The translations under genes were made by a program, and so were the position numbers. A stretch of DNA of 56,421 nt, from the NCBI GenBank assembly GCA_934565795.1, contig CAKTIM010000014.1, forward strand, positions 1 to 56,421. The letters run 5' to 3'. Positions 34,309 to 43,011 of the stretch are shown piece by piece; positions within the stretch are counted from its first letter, which is position 1, and each line of letters opens with the position of its first letter. Origin of the DNA: an uncultured Oscillospiraceae bacterium (GTDB lineage Bacteria; Bacillota; Clostridia; Oscillospirales; Oscillospiraceae). A model generated the notes under the pieces. That model worked only from the letters and a program-made list of their open reading frames with translations, made no database searches and was not told the DNA's origin.

Positions 34309-37300
34309 ATGATGGATCAAGTCCTGTTTATGCTGAAAACCATTCCCGAATACGCAGCCCTGACGGAATCGCTGCGCGCCGGTCAGTCCGCCGCCGTGAC
34401 GGGCGTCGGGCAAATCAACCGCTCCCACATGATCGCGGGCATCTGTGAGGATGTTCACAAGCCGCTGGTCATTCTGGTGCAGGATGATATGGCGGCCCAC
34501 CGGCTCCAGGAGGAGCTGAAGTGCTTTTTGCAGGTAGAAGCGCCCATTCTCCCCAGCCGGGATCTGACGCTGTATGACGCCGCCGTTGTCTCCCGTGCCT
34601 GGGAACAAAAGCGGCTCCGGCAGCTCTACGCTCTGGGGCGGGGCGAGGTCGGCATCCAGATCATGTCCTGGGAATCCGCCTGCCAGCGGACGCTTCCCCC
34701 GGCCATTCTCTCCAAGGCCGCGCTCACGCTGGAGGTGGGGAAGGAATACCCCATTGAATCGCTGATCGGCTCCCTGGTGAATGCAGGCTACAGCCGGTGC
34801 GGCATGGTGGAGGGTGCGGGGCAATTTGCCGTGCGCGGCGGCATCCTGGACGTATTCTCCCCTGCCTGCGACAAGCCGGTGCGGGCGGAATTCTTCGGCG
34901 ACGAGCTGGACACCATGGGCTTCTTCGACCCCGGCACCCAGCGGCGGGACGAGAACATCACCAGCTGCGTGCTGCTGCCTGTAAGCGAAACCCTTCCCCA
35001 CTGCCACAGCGGCGGAATCGAGGGCCTGTGCGCCGGATTGCGCGCCCTGATTGCCCGGCAGCGGCGGCACAAGAATGTCAACGAACCGCTGATCGCCACA
35101 CTGTCCAAGGATCTTGAAAAATATGAGAACGGGCTGAATAATCCCGCCTCCGACCGATATATGTCCCTGATCTACCCGGAATTTGCCTGTGCGCTGGATT
35201 ATGTGCCCAGGGATTCCATTCTGGTGCTGTGCGACCACGGCAGCATCCAGCGCGCCGCCAGAACCCGGACGGAGGAGCTGGGAATGCAGCTGGACAGCAT
35301 GCTCCAGGCAGGGCTGGTGGCGGGTGAGCTATGTGATTTTGCCCTGCAATGGGAGGATTTCTGTACCCGCCTGCGGGGGAAAACCGTGGCCTACTTCGAC
35401 GCATTCGGCGGCAGCGCCTACCCGGACGACTGCCCCCCAAAGGTGCTCCTGCCCATCACCGCCAAGCAGCTGCCCGGCTACGGCGGAAGCATGGACACCG
35501 TGGTCAGCGACCTGACCCATTACCAAAAAATGGAATTCGGCAGCCTGGTGCTCTGCGGCACCCGCCGCCGGGCGGAGCTGCTGCAGCAGATGCTCCGGGA
35601 AAAGGGGCTGAGCAGCTTCCTGTGCATTCCGCTGACCGCCCTGCCCAAGCCGGGCCAGATTCTTCTGGCAGAGGGGAGCCTGCCCTTTGGCATGGAGTAT
35701 CCCCTGTCCAAGCTGGCTGTGCTCACCGAGGGGCAGCTGATTGCCAAGGGAGAGCAGCGCCGCAAGCCGAAAAAGTCCGGCGCGACCAACCGCCAGAAGC
35801 TGAACTCCTTTACCGACCTCTCCCCCGGCGACCTGGTCGTCCACGAAAATTACGGCATCGGCCGCTTCATGGCCATGGAGCAGATCAAGGTGGATGGTGC
35901 GGTCAAGGACTATATCAAGATCGCCTACCAGGGCTCCGACACCCTGTTCGTCCCCGCCACCCAGCTGGATCTGGTAAGCAAATACATCGGCGGAGGCGGC
36001 GAGGATGCCAACGTCCGTTTGAACAAGATCGGCTCCGACGCCTGGCAGAAAACGAAGGCCAAGGCCCGCAAGGCCGCCAAGGATATGGCGGGCGAGCTGA
36101 TCCAGCTTTACGCCGCCCGGAAGCGGCAGCCCGGCTTTGCCTTTGCCGCCGATGCCCCCTGGCAAAAGGAATTTGAGGACAACTTCCCCTACCCGGAAAC
36201 CGACGACCAGCTGCGCTGCATTGCCGATATCAAGCACGATATGGAATCCCCCACCCCCATGGATCGGCTGCTCTGCGGCGACGTGGGCTTCGGCAAGACG
36301 GAGGTCGCCCTCCGCGCGGTGATGAAATGCGTCATGGACGGCAAGCAGGCCGCCATTCTGGTACCCACCACCGTCCTGGCCCAGCAGCACTATCAGACGG
36401 CCATCTCCCGCTTCCGGGGCTTCCCTGTGAACATCGATGTGCTCAGCCGCTTCCGCACCACCAAGCAGCAGAATAAAACCTTGCAGGACATTCGCAGCGG
36501 AAATGTGGATCTGGTCATCGGCACCCACAAGCTGCTGCAAAAAAGCGTGCAATTCAAGGATTTGGGCCTGCTGATCGTGGACGAGGAGCAGCGCTTCGGC
36601 GTCAGCCATAAGGAGCGGCTGAAGGAAATCTCCAAGGGTGTGGATGTGCTGACCCTGTCGGCGACCCCCATTCCCCGCACACTGAACATGGCGCTGTCCG
36701 GCATCCGGGATATGTCCACCATTGAGGAGCCGCCCTCCGACCGCTACCCGGTGCAGACCTTTGTAACGGAATACAACACCGCCATCATCGACGACGCCAT
36801 CCGCCGCGAGGTAGAGCGGGGCGGGCAGGTATATTACCTGCACAACCGCACAGAGACCATCGACCAGTGCGCCGGAGCCCTGCGGCGGAGAATTCCGGGG
36901 CTGAACGTGGCCGTCGCCCATGGGCAAATGACGGAGGATGCCCTGGGAGACGTGATGCAGGCCATGGCCGAAGGAGACATTCAGGTGCTGGTGTGCACCA
37001 CCATCATCGAAACCGGCCTGGATATCCCCAACGCGAACACCCTTATCATTGAAAACGCCGACCGCTTCGGCCTGTCCCAGCTGCATCAGCTGAGAGGCCG
37101 GGTGGGTCGCTCCACCCGGCACGCCTATGCCTACTTCACCTTCCGCCCGGACAAGAGCCTGACGGAGGTGGCGGAAAAGCGACTGGCCGCCATCCGGGAT
37201 TTTGCGGAGTTCGGCTCCGGCTTTAAAATCGCCATGCGGGATCTGGAGATTCGCGGCGCGGGAAATCTTCTGGGCGCTGAGCAGTCCGGCCACATGATGA

Positions 37301-37821
37301 GCGTGGGCTACGACATGTATCTAAAGCTCCTGGACGAGGCAGTGCTGGAGGAGCGGGGCGAAGCGCCCAAGGCACCGGAGTGCACCGCCGACCTGACCGT
37401 CACCGCCAATGTGGACAAGGATTATGTCCAGCGCGGCGAGGAGCGAATGGATCTGTACCGCCGCATGGCTGCCATCCGCAGCCAGGAGGACGCGGACGAT
37501 CTGCTGGACGAGATCGTGGATCGCTATGGCGAGCCGCCCAAGGGCGTGCTGAACCTGATCGACATTGCCCTCCTGCGCGCCCAGGCGCGGACGGTGGGCA
37601 TCAAGGACATTCGCCAGAAGGGCGGAAATGTGCTGTTTGGCCTGACCAATCTGAACTTCGAGGCGGTCAGCGCCCTGTGCGCCGACCCGGATTACAAAGC
37701 ACGGGTGGTATTCCTGGCAAACGCCAAGGAACCGACACTCCAGCTGAAGCTTGCCTCCGGGGTGGACAGTCTGAAGCAGAGCAAAATTTTTGTGCAGCGC
37801 TACCGGGGCCTGTGCGGCTAA
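34309..37821 (+). CDS. mfd: Transcription-repair coupling factor Mfd
   Basis: Translocase that removes stalled RNA polymerase and brings UvrA to the lesion. 1170 residues from the first of two adjacent ATGs after AAGGAGGCGATA. Order: UvrB-like N-terminal module without P-loop, RNA-polymerase interaction domain (starting near SFTDLSPGDLVVHENYGIG), RecG-like translocase with P-loop GDVGFGKTE, DEEQRFG and the QxxGRVGRS motif, then the C-terminal UvrA-masking D7 domain. Full length, no defects seen. uvrA and uvrB are in the same window. Confidence 0.97.
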   Translation: MMDQVLFMLKTIPEYAALTESLRAGQSAAVTGVGQINRSHMIAGICEDVHKPLVILVQDDMAAHRLQEELKCFLQVEAPILPSRDLTLYDAAVVSRAWEQKRLRQLYALGRGEVGIQIMSWESACQRTLPPAILSKAALTLEVGKEYPIESLIGSLVNAGYSRCGMVEGAGQFAVRGGILDVFSPACDKPVRAEFFGDELDTMGFFDPGTQRRDENITSCVLLPVSETLPHCHSGGIEGLCAGLRALIARQRRHKNVNEPLIATLSKDLEKYENGLNNPASDRYMSLIYPEFACALDYVPRDSILVLCDHGSIQRAARTRTEELGMQLDSMLQAGLVAGELCDFALQWEDFCTRLRGKTVAYFDAFGGSAYPDDCPPKVLLPITAKQLPGYGGSMDTVVSDLTHYQKMEFGSLVLCGTRRRAELLQQMLREKGLSSFLCIPLTALPKPGQILLAEGSLPFGMEYPLSKLAVLTEGQLIAKGEQRRKPKKSGATNRQKLNSFTDLSPGDLVVHENYGIGRFMAMEQIKVDGAVKDYIKIAYQGSDTLFVPATQLDLVSKYIGGGGEDANVRLNKIGSDAWQKTKAKARKAAKDMAGELIQLYAARKRQPGFAFAADAPWQKEFEDNFPYPETDDQLRCIADIKHDMESPTPMDRLLCGDVGFGKTEVALRAVMKCVMDGKQAAILVPTTVLAQQHYQTAISRFRGFPVNIDVLSRFRTTKQQNKTLQDIRSGNVDLVIGTHKLLQKSVQFKDLGLLIVDEEQRFGVSHKERLKEISKGVDVLTLSATPIPRTLNMALSGIRDMSTIEEPPSDRYPVQTFVTEYNTAIIDDAIRREVERGGQVYYLHNRTETIDQCAGALRRRIPGLNVAVAHGQMTEDALGDVMQAMAEGDIQVLVCTTIIETGLDIPNANTLIIENADRFGLSQLHQLRGRVGRSTRHAYAYFTFRPDKSLTEVAEKRLAAIRDFAEFGSGFKIAMRDLEIRGAGNLLGAEQSGHMMSVGYDMYLKLLDEAVLEERGEAPKAPECTADLTVTANVDKDYVQRGEERMDLYRRMAAIRSQEDADDLLDEIVDRYGEPPKGVLNLIDIALLRAQARTVGIKDIRQKGGNVLFGLTNLNFEAVSALCADPDYKARVVFLANAKEPTLQLKLASGVDSLKQSKIFVQRYRGLCG

Positions 37822-37869
37822 GCGGGGCCTTTGATGCAGGAAATCCTTTCCCATCTGCTCAAAAAGCGG

Positions 37870-37898
37870 TTGTATTTCCATTTCTTCCATGCTATAAT
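37870..37898 (+). promoter_or_regulatory. Promoter of the VanW-domain gene
   Basis: TTGTAT (37870-37875), 17-bp spacer, TATAAT (37893-37898). Confidence 0.75.
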
Positions 37899-37981
37899 AC
37901 AATGCAACAGAATGTTGGGAAAATAATGTGGGAGTCCACAGATTTCCCATCACCTCTCACACAGAAGCAGGAGGCGTTACC

Positions 37982-39919
37982 ATGGCTGATAAACACGAAT
38001 TTGACGACTTTGACAGCATTCTCAAATCCATTGATTCCGCTGCCGACGGCGCGGCGGACGATGTAAACCTGGACGAGCTTCTGGCGCAGCTGAGCGTGGA
38101 GTTTCCGGCGGATTTCGGCGCGCAGACTCCCAGCCAAAAGGCGCGAGAGGAGCTGTCCCGTGCGCAGGCCGACAGCGCGGTGGAGGAAGCGCCTAAAAAG
38201 CCCGCCCGTCCGCCGGAGCAAAAAGCGCCTGCGGCCCGTGAGCAGAGCAAGGCCGCGCCCCGGGAAAAGAAGCCCTCAGCGCCCCCTGCCCCGCCCCGGG
38301 AATCCGGCGGCTTTTTGGATACCGTTTCCCGGCATCACAAGGGGATCAACTTGGCACTGGCCATTATCGCCGTGGTGCTGGTGGTGGGAATCGTGGCCGT
38401 GGTGCTCTGGCAGACCAATTCCGACCCCTACGGCGGAAAGATCGTGGACAATGTGCGGCTGGCAGGCGTCAATGTGGGCGGCATGACCCGGCAGGAGGCT
38501 GCCGAAGCCGTTTCCGCCGCCGTTGGCTCCAGCTACAGCAGCAGCGATATGACCGTAGTGCTTGGCAAGGAGGAGCTGATCCTGGCGGCCTCCCAGACCC
38601 AGCCCAAGCTGAATATCGCCCAGGCCGTTGAAACAGCCTACGCCTATGCCCGCTTCGGCTCCACCACCCAGCGGCAGCAGGAATTCAAGGCGACGCAGGA
38701 GGCCCCGGTGGACATTCCCCTGGGCAGCAGCCTGGAGCTGAACACCGACTACATCCGCAGCACGGTTTCCAACTTCCTGTCCGGCATCGCCTCCCAGTAC
38801 GTCCCCTCCGGCTACAGCCTGGAAGGCTCCCGTCCGGGGCTGGACGCGGACAGCTTTGATACATCCGTTCCCTGTCAGAGCCTGGTGCTGACCATCGGCA
38901 ACCCCGGCAGCGACTATGACCTGGCCGGTATCCTCACCTCCATTGCCGAGGCCTACAGCCAGCGGAATTTCCGGGACGTTGTTCCCGCCCAGTATCTGCC
39001 CCAGGAGCCGGAGGAGCTGGACATCGACGCCATCTACAGCGAGGTGCATGTTGACGCCGTGGAGGCGGTGGAAGGCTCCGGCTCCGACGAAGGGACGCCC
39101 GGCTCCTGCGGCTACACGTTCTCGCTGGAGGACGCCCGGCAGCAGCTGAGCAACGCCAGCTACGGCGACGTGATCACCATCCCCATGGAGTACATCGTGC
39201 CGCAGCGGCTGGACAACAATGGAACCTTCCAGTATACCCTGGCCTCCTTCTCCACACCTGTCAGCTCCAACGAGGCCTACAATCAGAACATGCAGCTGCT
39301 CTGCCAGCAGCTCAACGGCGTAATCATTGAGGCCGGAAAGAGTTTCTCCTTCAACACCGTTCTGAAGGATCGCACCGAGGCGAACGGCTTCCAGCTTGCC
39401 CCTGCCCACGGCGACCAGTGCATCGAGCAGGAGATGGCCGGCGGCTCCGACCAGGTGGCGACCACCCTGTACGTGGCGGCCATGACCAGCGGCATGCAGC
39501 TGACCGAGCGGCACAACGCCCCCCATGTGTGCCCCTACACCACCATGGGCACGGAGCTTTCCGTATCCGGCTGGAAGAATCTGCAATTCCGTAATCCGCT
39601 GAACGGCTCCATTATGATCCGGGCCAAGGTAACGGATACCCAGGTCATCATCCGCATTCTCAGCGAGCAGGAGGTGGATTACGAGATCAAGCTGGAGACC
39701 AACCAGCTCTCCACCACCCAGCCCAAAAACGTCACCGTCCGTAAGAACATCTCCGAGGGCTACAAGGGCCAGCAGGTTCTGACCGAGGGCATCGAGGGCG
39801 GTCAGATTTCCATGACCTGGGTCGCCTACAAGAAAGGCACAGATACCGTAATCAAGAAAACCAGTGAATACGTTTCCCTGCCCGCTCTGGATCGGGCCGT
39901 TGTGGAGCTGTACGCATAA
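37982..39919 (+). CDS. Membrane-anchored VanW family protein
   Basis: 645 residues from ATG at 37982 (CAGGAGGCGTTACC upstream). A cytosolic, Ala/Pro/Lys/Glu-rich, probably disordered segment (1-118) is followed by one membrane helix (about 121-143). Outside come a YoaR-like putative peptidoglycan-binding part (VRLAGVNVGGMTRQEAAE onward) and the VanW domain (about 455-570, with PAHGDQCIEQEMAGGSDQVATTLY), ending in a G5-like beta stretch. VanW lies in some vancomycin-resistance clusters but is not needed for resistance; such proteins are common cell-envelope proteins in Clostridia. One residue of the usual GGGxCQxxT motif region is altered to GGSDQVATT. Confidence 0.88.
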   Translation: MADKHEFDDFDSILKSIDSAADGAADDVNLDELLAQLSVEFPADFGAQTPSQKAREELSRAQADSAVEEAPKKPARPPEQKAPAAREQSKAAPREKKPSAPPAPPRESGGFLDTVSRHHKGINLALAIIAVVLVVGIVAVVLWQTNSDPYGGKIVDNVRLAGVNVGGMTRQEAAEAVSAAVGSSYSSSDMTVVLGKEELILAASQTQPKLNIAQAVETAYAYARFGSTTQRQQEFKATQEAPVDIPLGSSLELNTDYIRSTVSNFLSGIASQYVPSGYSLEGSRPGLDADSFDTSVPCQSLVLTIGNPGSDYDLAGILTSIAEAYSQRNFRDVVPAQYLPQEPEELDIDAIYSEVHVDAVEAVEGSGSDEGTPGSCGYTFSLEDARQQLSNASYGDVITIPMEYIVPQRLDNNGTFQYTLASFSTPVSSNEAYNQNMQLLCQQLNGVIIEAGKSFSFNTVLKDRTEANGFQLAPAHGDQCIEQEMAGGSDQVATTLYVAAMTSGMQLTERHNAPHVCPYTTMGTELSVSGWKNLQFRNPLNGSIMIRAKVTDTQVIIRILSEQEVDYEIKLETNQLSTTQPKNVTVRKNISEGYKGQQVLTEGIEGGQISMTWVAYKKGTDTVIKKTSEYVSLPALDRAVVELYA

Positions 39920-39947
39920 TCGGTCTCCCAATCTCTATAAACTATAA

Positions 39948-39976
39948 AACACCGGCTCCGTTTGTGAGCCGGTGTT
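39948..39976. terminator. Bidirectional terminator
   Basis: AACACCGGCTC and GAGCCGGTGTT pair perfectly around CGTTTGT; it lies between the convergent VanW and histidine kinase genes. Confidence 0.85.
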
Positions 39977-39979
39977 CCT

Positions 39980-41293
39980 TTATCCCAAAATTACTGTAAA
40001 TACGGTTCCCGTCTCCGGGGCACTGGCGGCTTCAATTTTGCCGTCCATCAGCTCCACGGTACGCTTGATGATGGCCAGCCCCAGGCCGTGTCCCTGCTGG
40101 GAGGTGCGGGCCTTGTCGCCGCGGTAGAACCGCTCAAAGATGTGGGGCAGATCCTCCGGGGCGATCACTGAGCCGAAATTCTGCACCGTCAGCACCGCTC
40201 TGCGGCCGCGGCCTGTCAGGCTCACCGCAATGCGGCCATCCTTTGGCTCGTATTTCAGCGCATTCTCCATCAGCCCGGAGGCGACGCGAAGCAGCTCGTC
40301 GGCATCGCCGGTGACCATGACGTTTTCCTGCACCGATTGCTCCAGGGTGACCCCGCGGTCATAGGCCATCACATCCATCTGGAGCACCGCCTTTGTGACC
40401 ACGGCGCTGAAATTCACGCTCTCCTTTTTGGGGAGCCGCTGGGCCGTCTCCATGGCGCTCAGGGTGAGCATATCGTCAATCAGTGCCTTCATATTCTGCA
40501 TAGCAGCGCTGCTTTTCTCCATCCACGGCTGCGCCTGGGCGATGGTCTGCTCCGGGTTTTCCAGAAGAATATGATGGCATGCCTGCATCACCGCCAGGGG
40601 GGTCTTGAGATCGTGGGAAATATCCGCCACAAACTGCTTTTCCCGGTTCATGGCAATTTCCACCGGGCGCACGGCGATCTTTGAAATGTAGCGGCTGACC
40701 CAGTAAAAGGCGACCATCGTCAGCAGGAACGTAATCAGGAGGCGGACAACGACACCGATGATCGACTGCCGCAGGTAGCGCGCCGGATAAAGGGAGAGCC
40801 TTGCGAAAGCATCCCGTCCTGCAACCTGATAAAACATATCGTACTCGCGCAGGTAGCCAAGGTTGTCCGATTGCTCCATGGCCTGGGCGGCGGCGGCCAG
40901 GACAGTCTCCTCGTCTGCGTCATTGATGCCCGAGAGGATCGTACTCTGTCCGTTGCTGTAAAAAACAGTGATGCAGCGGCTGAAGAAAGCATTTTCGTCT
41001 CCTCCCGGTTCAGCGCCATCCTGCGGAGGCTGTGGCGCATCCCGCTGCTGTAATGCTGTCTGACCGTCTGACGAGGCAGTATCCGTTTCCTCCGTCCGGG
41101 GCGTCCCGTCAGGGATAAAGGGCTGAAGCGCATTTCTGTTTTGAAACGGCATCAAGGTTTCCAGCATGGTCTGGCGCATATTCGCATACTCGCTTTGAAT
41201 TGTGGAGCCGCCTACCGCCAGCAGCGTAATCAGCAGCACCGCGCCGACCAATGCCATATTCAGTCGGATAAAATGTCTGCGGTATGCGTTCAT
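39980..41293 (-). CDS. Sensor histidine kinase
   Basis: 437 residues. TM1 about 12-32, an extracytoplasmic domain (33-180) with a Pro/Gln/Asp/Glu-rich stretch (about 64-100), TM2 about 181-201. The phosphoacceptor is H227 in DISHDLKTPL. N-box LMENALKYEP and G2 GHGLGLAI are present, so it should be active. It overlaps the response regulator by 4 bp (ATGA), forming a classic pair. The extracellular Gln/Pro/Asp-rich stretch has a composition like that of the secreted repeat protein at 42381, which may be chance or a shared ligand environment. Confidence 0.92.
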   Translation of the reverse strand: MNAYRRHFIRLNMALVGAVLLITLLAVGGSTIQSEYANMRQTMLETLMPFQNRNALQPFIPDGTPRTEETDTASSDGQTALQQRDAPQPPQDGAEPGGDENAFFSRCITVFYSNGQSTILSGINDADEETVLAAAAQAMEQSDNLGYLREYDMFYQVAGRDAFARLSLYPARYLRQSIIGVVVRLLITFLLTMVAFYWVSRYISKIAVRPVEIAMNREKQFVADISHDLKTPLAVMQACHHILLENPEQTIAQAQPWMEKSSAAMQNMKALIDDMLTLSAMETAQRLPKKESVNFSAVVTKAVLQMDVMAYDRGVTLEQSVQENVMVTGDADELLRVASGLMENALKYEPKDGRIAVSLTGRGRRAVLTVQNFGSVIAPEDLPHIFERFYRGDKARTSQQGHGLGLAIIKRTVELMDGKIEAASAPETGTVFTVILG

Positions 41294-41967
41294 CCTTCCG
41301 TCGCCTCCATGCGGTAGCCGATCTGCTGAATGTTGCGGATGGTCACGGCAGAATTCAAGTATTTCAGCTTCTTGCGCAGGAAGGACACATAGGCCATTAC
41401 ATTATTATCCGTGACCTCCGAATCCATGCCCCACACGGCGGAGAGGATCGCGTCCACCGACAGGGTATGCTGGGGATGGCTCATAAACAGCCGTGCCAGC
41501 TCAAATTCCTTTTTACTGAGCTGCACCGAATCGCGGGCGGTGTGCAGCTCAGCAGAATTCAGATCCAGGGTCAGGTCGGAATAGTGCAGCTGGTTCATCA
41601 CCACCTCGCCCGTGCGGCGGCACAGAGCATTGATCCGGGCCAGAAGCTCTGCATTGTCAAAGGGCTTTGTCATATAGTCGTCCGCCCCGGCATTCAGGCC
41701 GGTCACCTTGTCCGATACGGCTGTGCGGGCGGTGAGCATCAGCACCGGGGTATGATTTCCGTGGGCACGCAGGGTGCTGACGATCTGAAAGCCATCCATA
41801 TCCGGCAGCATCACGTCCAGCACAATCACATCATAGCTTGCCCCCAGCGCGTAGGCCAGTGCATCGTCGCCGGTGTACACGGCATCGGCGCTGTAGCCTG
41901 CATGCTTGATGATATGCTCCAGCGCATCCGCCAGGGAACGCTCGTCCTCTACAATCAATACCTTCAT
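41290..41967 (-). CDS. OmpR/PhoB-family response regulator
   Basis: 225 residues. Receiver domain (1-115) with acidic D8, phosphoacceptor D51 in VLDVMLPDMDG, T79 region LTART and K101 in TKPF. Winged-helix DNA-binding domain (about 130-222) with the typical LSKKEFELARLF and LRKKL. Paired with the kinase that follows. It is divergent from two secreted-protein genes, whose promoter holds four 11-bp-phased TTTCAG/T repeats, the sort of site bound by OmpR-family dimers. Confidence 0.94.
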   Translation of the reverse strand: MKVLIVEDERSLADALEHIIKHAGYSADAVYTGDDALAYALGASYDVIVLDVMLPDMDGFQIVSTLRAHGNHTPVLMLTARTAVSDKVTGLNAGADDYMTKPFDNAELLARINALCRRTGEVVMNQLHYSDLTLDLNSAELHTARDSVQLSKKEFELARLFMSHPQHTLSVDAILSAVWGMDSEVTDNNVMAYVSFLRKKLKYLNSAVTIRNIQQIGYRMEATEG

Positions 41968-42042
41968 TGGGAGATACCTCCATTCTTTTTTATGAGTATA
42001 TCATAAAAAGCACATCTTAAAAAGAACTGAAATTAAAAAAAT

Positions 42043-42265
42043 AAGGAAGCTCTGATTAAATCGGCAAGAGCGGGCAGCGAAGGATTTTGTTCCCAGGCAA
42101 AGGATGGAAAATGGAGGAATACTGTATGTACCCGCAAGGGGTATGCCGCATCCGTAAGCCAGCTTCCGCTGGCAACGGCTGCGCAATATTTCCCATTTTT
42201 CATCCTGCGGCATGGGAGCAAAAGACTCGCTGACCAGCCGTAGACGATTTATTCAGAGGTTCCTT
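42043..42265. repeat. Palindromic MITE-like element (about 223 bp)
   Basis: The ends AAGGAAGCTCTGATTAAATCG and CGATTTATTCAGAGGTTCCTT are inverted copies with two mismatches. The inner halves also match each other inverted with gaps (GTTCCCAGGCAAAGGATGGA against GCTCCCATGCCGCAGGATGA), so the whole element is one large imperfect palindrome with no transposase. Such palindromes are frequent in gut Oscillospirales genomes, but copy number cannot be judged from one window. Confidence 0.7.
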
Positions 42266-42267
42266 AA

Positions 42268-42306
42268 TTTCAGAATTTTTTCATAACCCTTTCAGTGTGC
42301 TTTCAG
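42268..42306 (+). promoter_or_regulatory. Four 11-bp-phased direct repeats, probable response regulator site
   Basis: TTTCAG (42268), TTTCAT (42279), TTTCAG (42290) and TTTCAG (42301) start exactly 11 bp apart. They run up to 10 bp before a good -10 (TATAAT, 42316-42321) and replace a recognisable -35 (CAGTGT at that spacing), the layout of a promoter activated by an OmpR-family regulator. Confidence 0.75.
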
Positions 42307-42315
42307 ACCGGGCTG

Positions 42316-42321
42316 TATAAT
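42316..42321 (+). promoter_or_regulatory. -10 element of the secreted-protein genes
   Basis: TATAAT without a matching -35, preceded by the phased TTTCAG/T repeats. Confidence 0.7.
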
Positions 42322-42380
42322 GAAACATGTAGATAAGCTCTACGAAACGAAATTCAAATCACAACAAGGAGGAACTTATT

Positions 42381-42965
42381 ATGAAACGCACTCTGAGAAT
42401 GATTACTGTATTGGCACTTGTCCTGGCGCTGTGCTGCGTCACCGCAGCGGCCACAGGAAGCGACGCATCCCAGGCAGGCGGCGATAAGCCGTCAGCCTCC
42501 CAGAACGATATGACCCCGCCCCAGGGCGGCGGAGAAGCAGAGCTTCAGGTTCTGGTGGAGCAGGGCATCATCAGCCAGGATACGCTGGACGCTATTCTGA
42601 AATTCATGGAAGAGAACCGGCCCGCGCTGCCGGAGGGCGATAACGGCCAGAACGGCACTCCCCCCGAAAAGCCCGATGGTCAGCAGTCCGGCAACGCGCC
42701 TCAGATGCCCAATGGCCAGCAGCCCGGCAACGCACCTCAGATGCCCGACGGTCAGCAGCCCGGCAACGCACCTCAGATGCCCGACGGCCATCAGCCCGGT
42801 GATGCACCCCAGATGCCTGACGAAGGCGGCCAGAGGATGCCCATGCTGAACCAGGAGCTGCTGGAGCAGCTGTTGGACGCCGATGTGATCACCCAGGACG
42901 AATATGACGCGATCCTCGCCTTCCAGCAGGCCTCGCAGGATACGGCACAGGTCGCCCAGGGCTAA
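42381..42965 (+). CDS. Secreted Pro/Gln/Asn-rich repeat protein
   Basis: 194 residues with CAAGGAGGAAC before the ATG. Signal peptide about 1-24 (TAAAT). Two similar helical motifs, LVEQGIISQDTLDAILKF (about 57-74) and LLDADVITQDEYDAILAF, flank four tandem 12-residue repeats of the form PDGQQPGNAPQM (from 42672). The helical motifs resemble short SHOCT-like hairpins (inference). No wall anchor. It stands 46 bp before the beta-helix protein gene and both are probably controlled by the adjacent two-component system. Confidence 0.75.
   Translation: MKRTLRMITVLALVLALCCVTAAATGSDASQAGGDKPSASQNDMTPPQGGGEAELQVLVEQGIISQDTLDAILKFMEENRPALPEGDNGQNGTPPEKPDGQQSGNAPQMPNGQQPGNAPQMPDGQQPGNAPQMPDGHQPGDAPQMPDEGGQRMPMLNQELLEQLLDADVITQDEYDAILAFQQASQDTAQVAQG
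42672..42815 (+). repeat. Four 36-bp tandem repeats inside the secreted protein gene
   Basis: In-frame units encode PDGQQSGNAPQM, PNGQQPGNAPQM, PDGQQPGNAPQM and PDGHQPGDAPQM. High DNA identity between units 2 and 3 suggests recent expansion by slippage or recombination. Confidence 0.9.
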
Positions 42966-43011
42966 TGTTCCCTGACAAATCACCCATTCAATTCTGAAAG
43001 GACAATGCATC

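Larger units (their letters stand above)
41968..42380. other. Intergenic region between response regulator and secreted proteins
   Basis: 413 bp holding the regulator's own promoter (a TATACT at 42000-41995 on the minus strand), the palindromic MITE-like element (42043-42265) and the phased repeats and promoter of the secreted genes. Small frames inside the palindrome are not believed to be genes. Confidence 0.7.

Noticed and set aside
42001..42221. Small minus-strand frames of 62-70 codons
   Set aside because: They fall inside the palindromic element and have no ribosome site; frames like this come from the repeat itself.
42672..42815. Possible CRISPR array (36-bp repeats)
   Set aside because: The repeats are directly adjacent without spacers and encode an in-frame 12-residue protein repeat.
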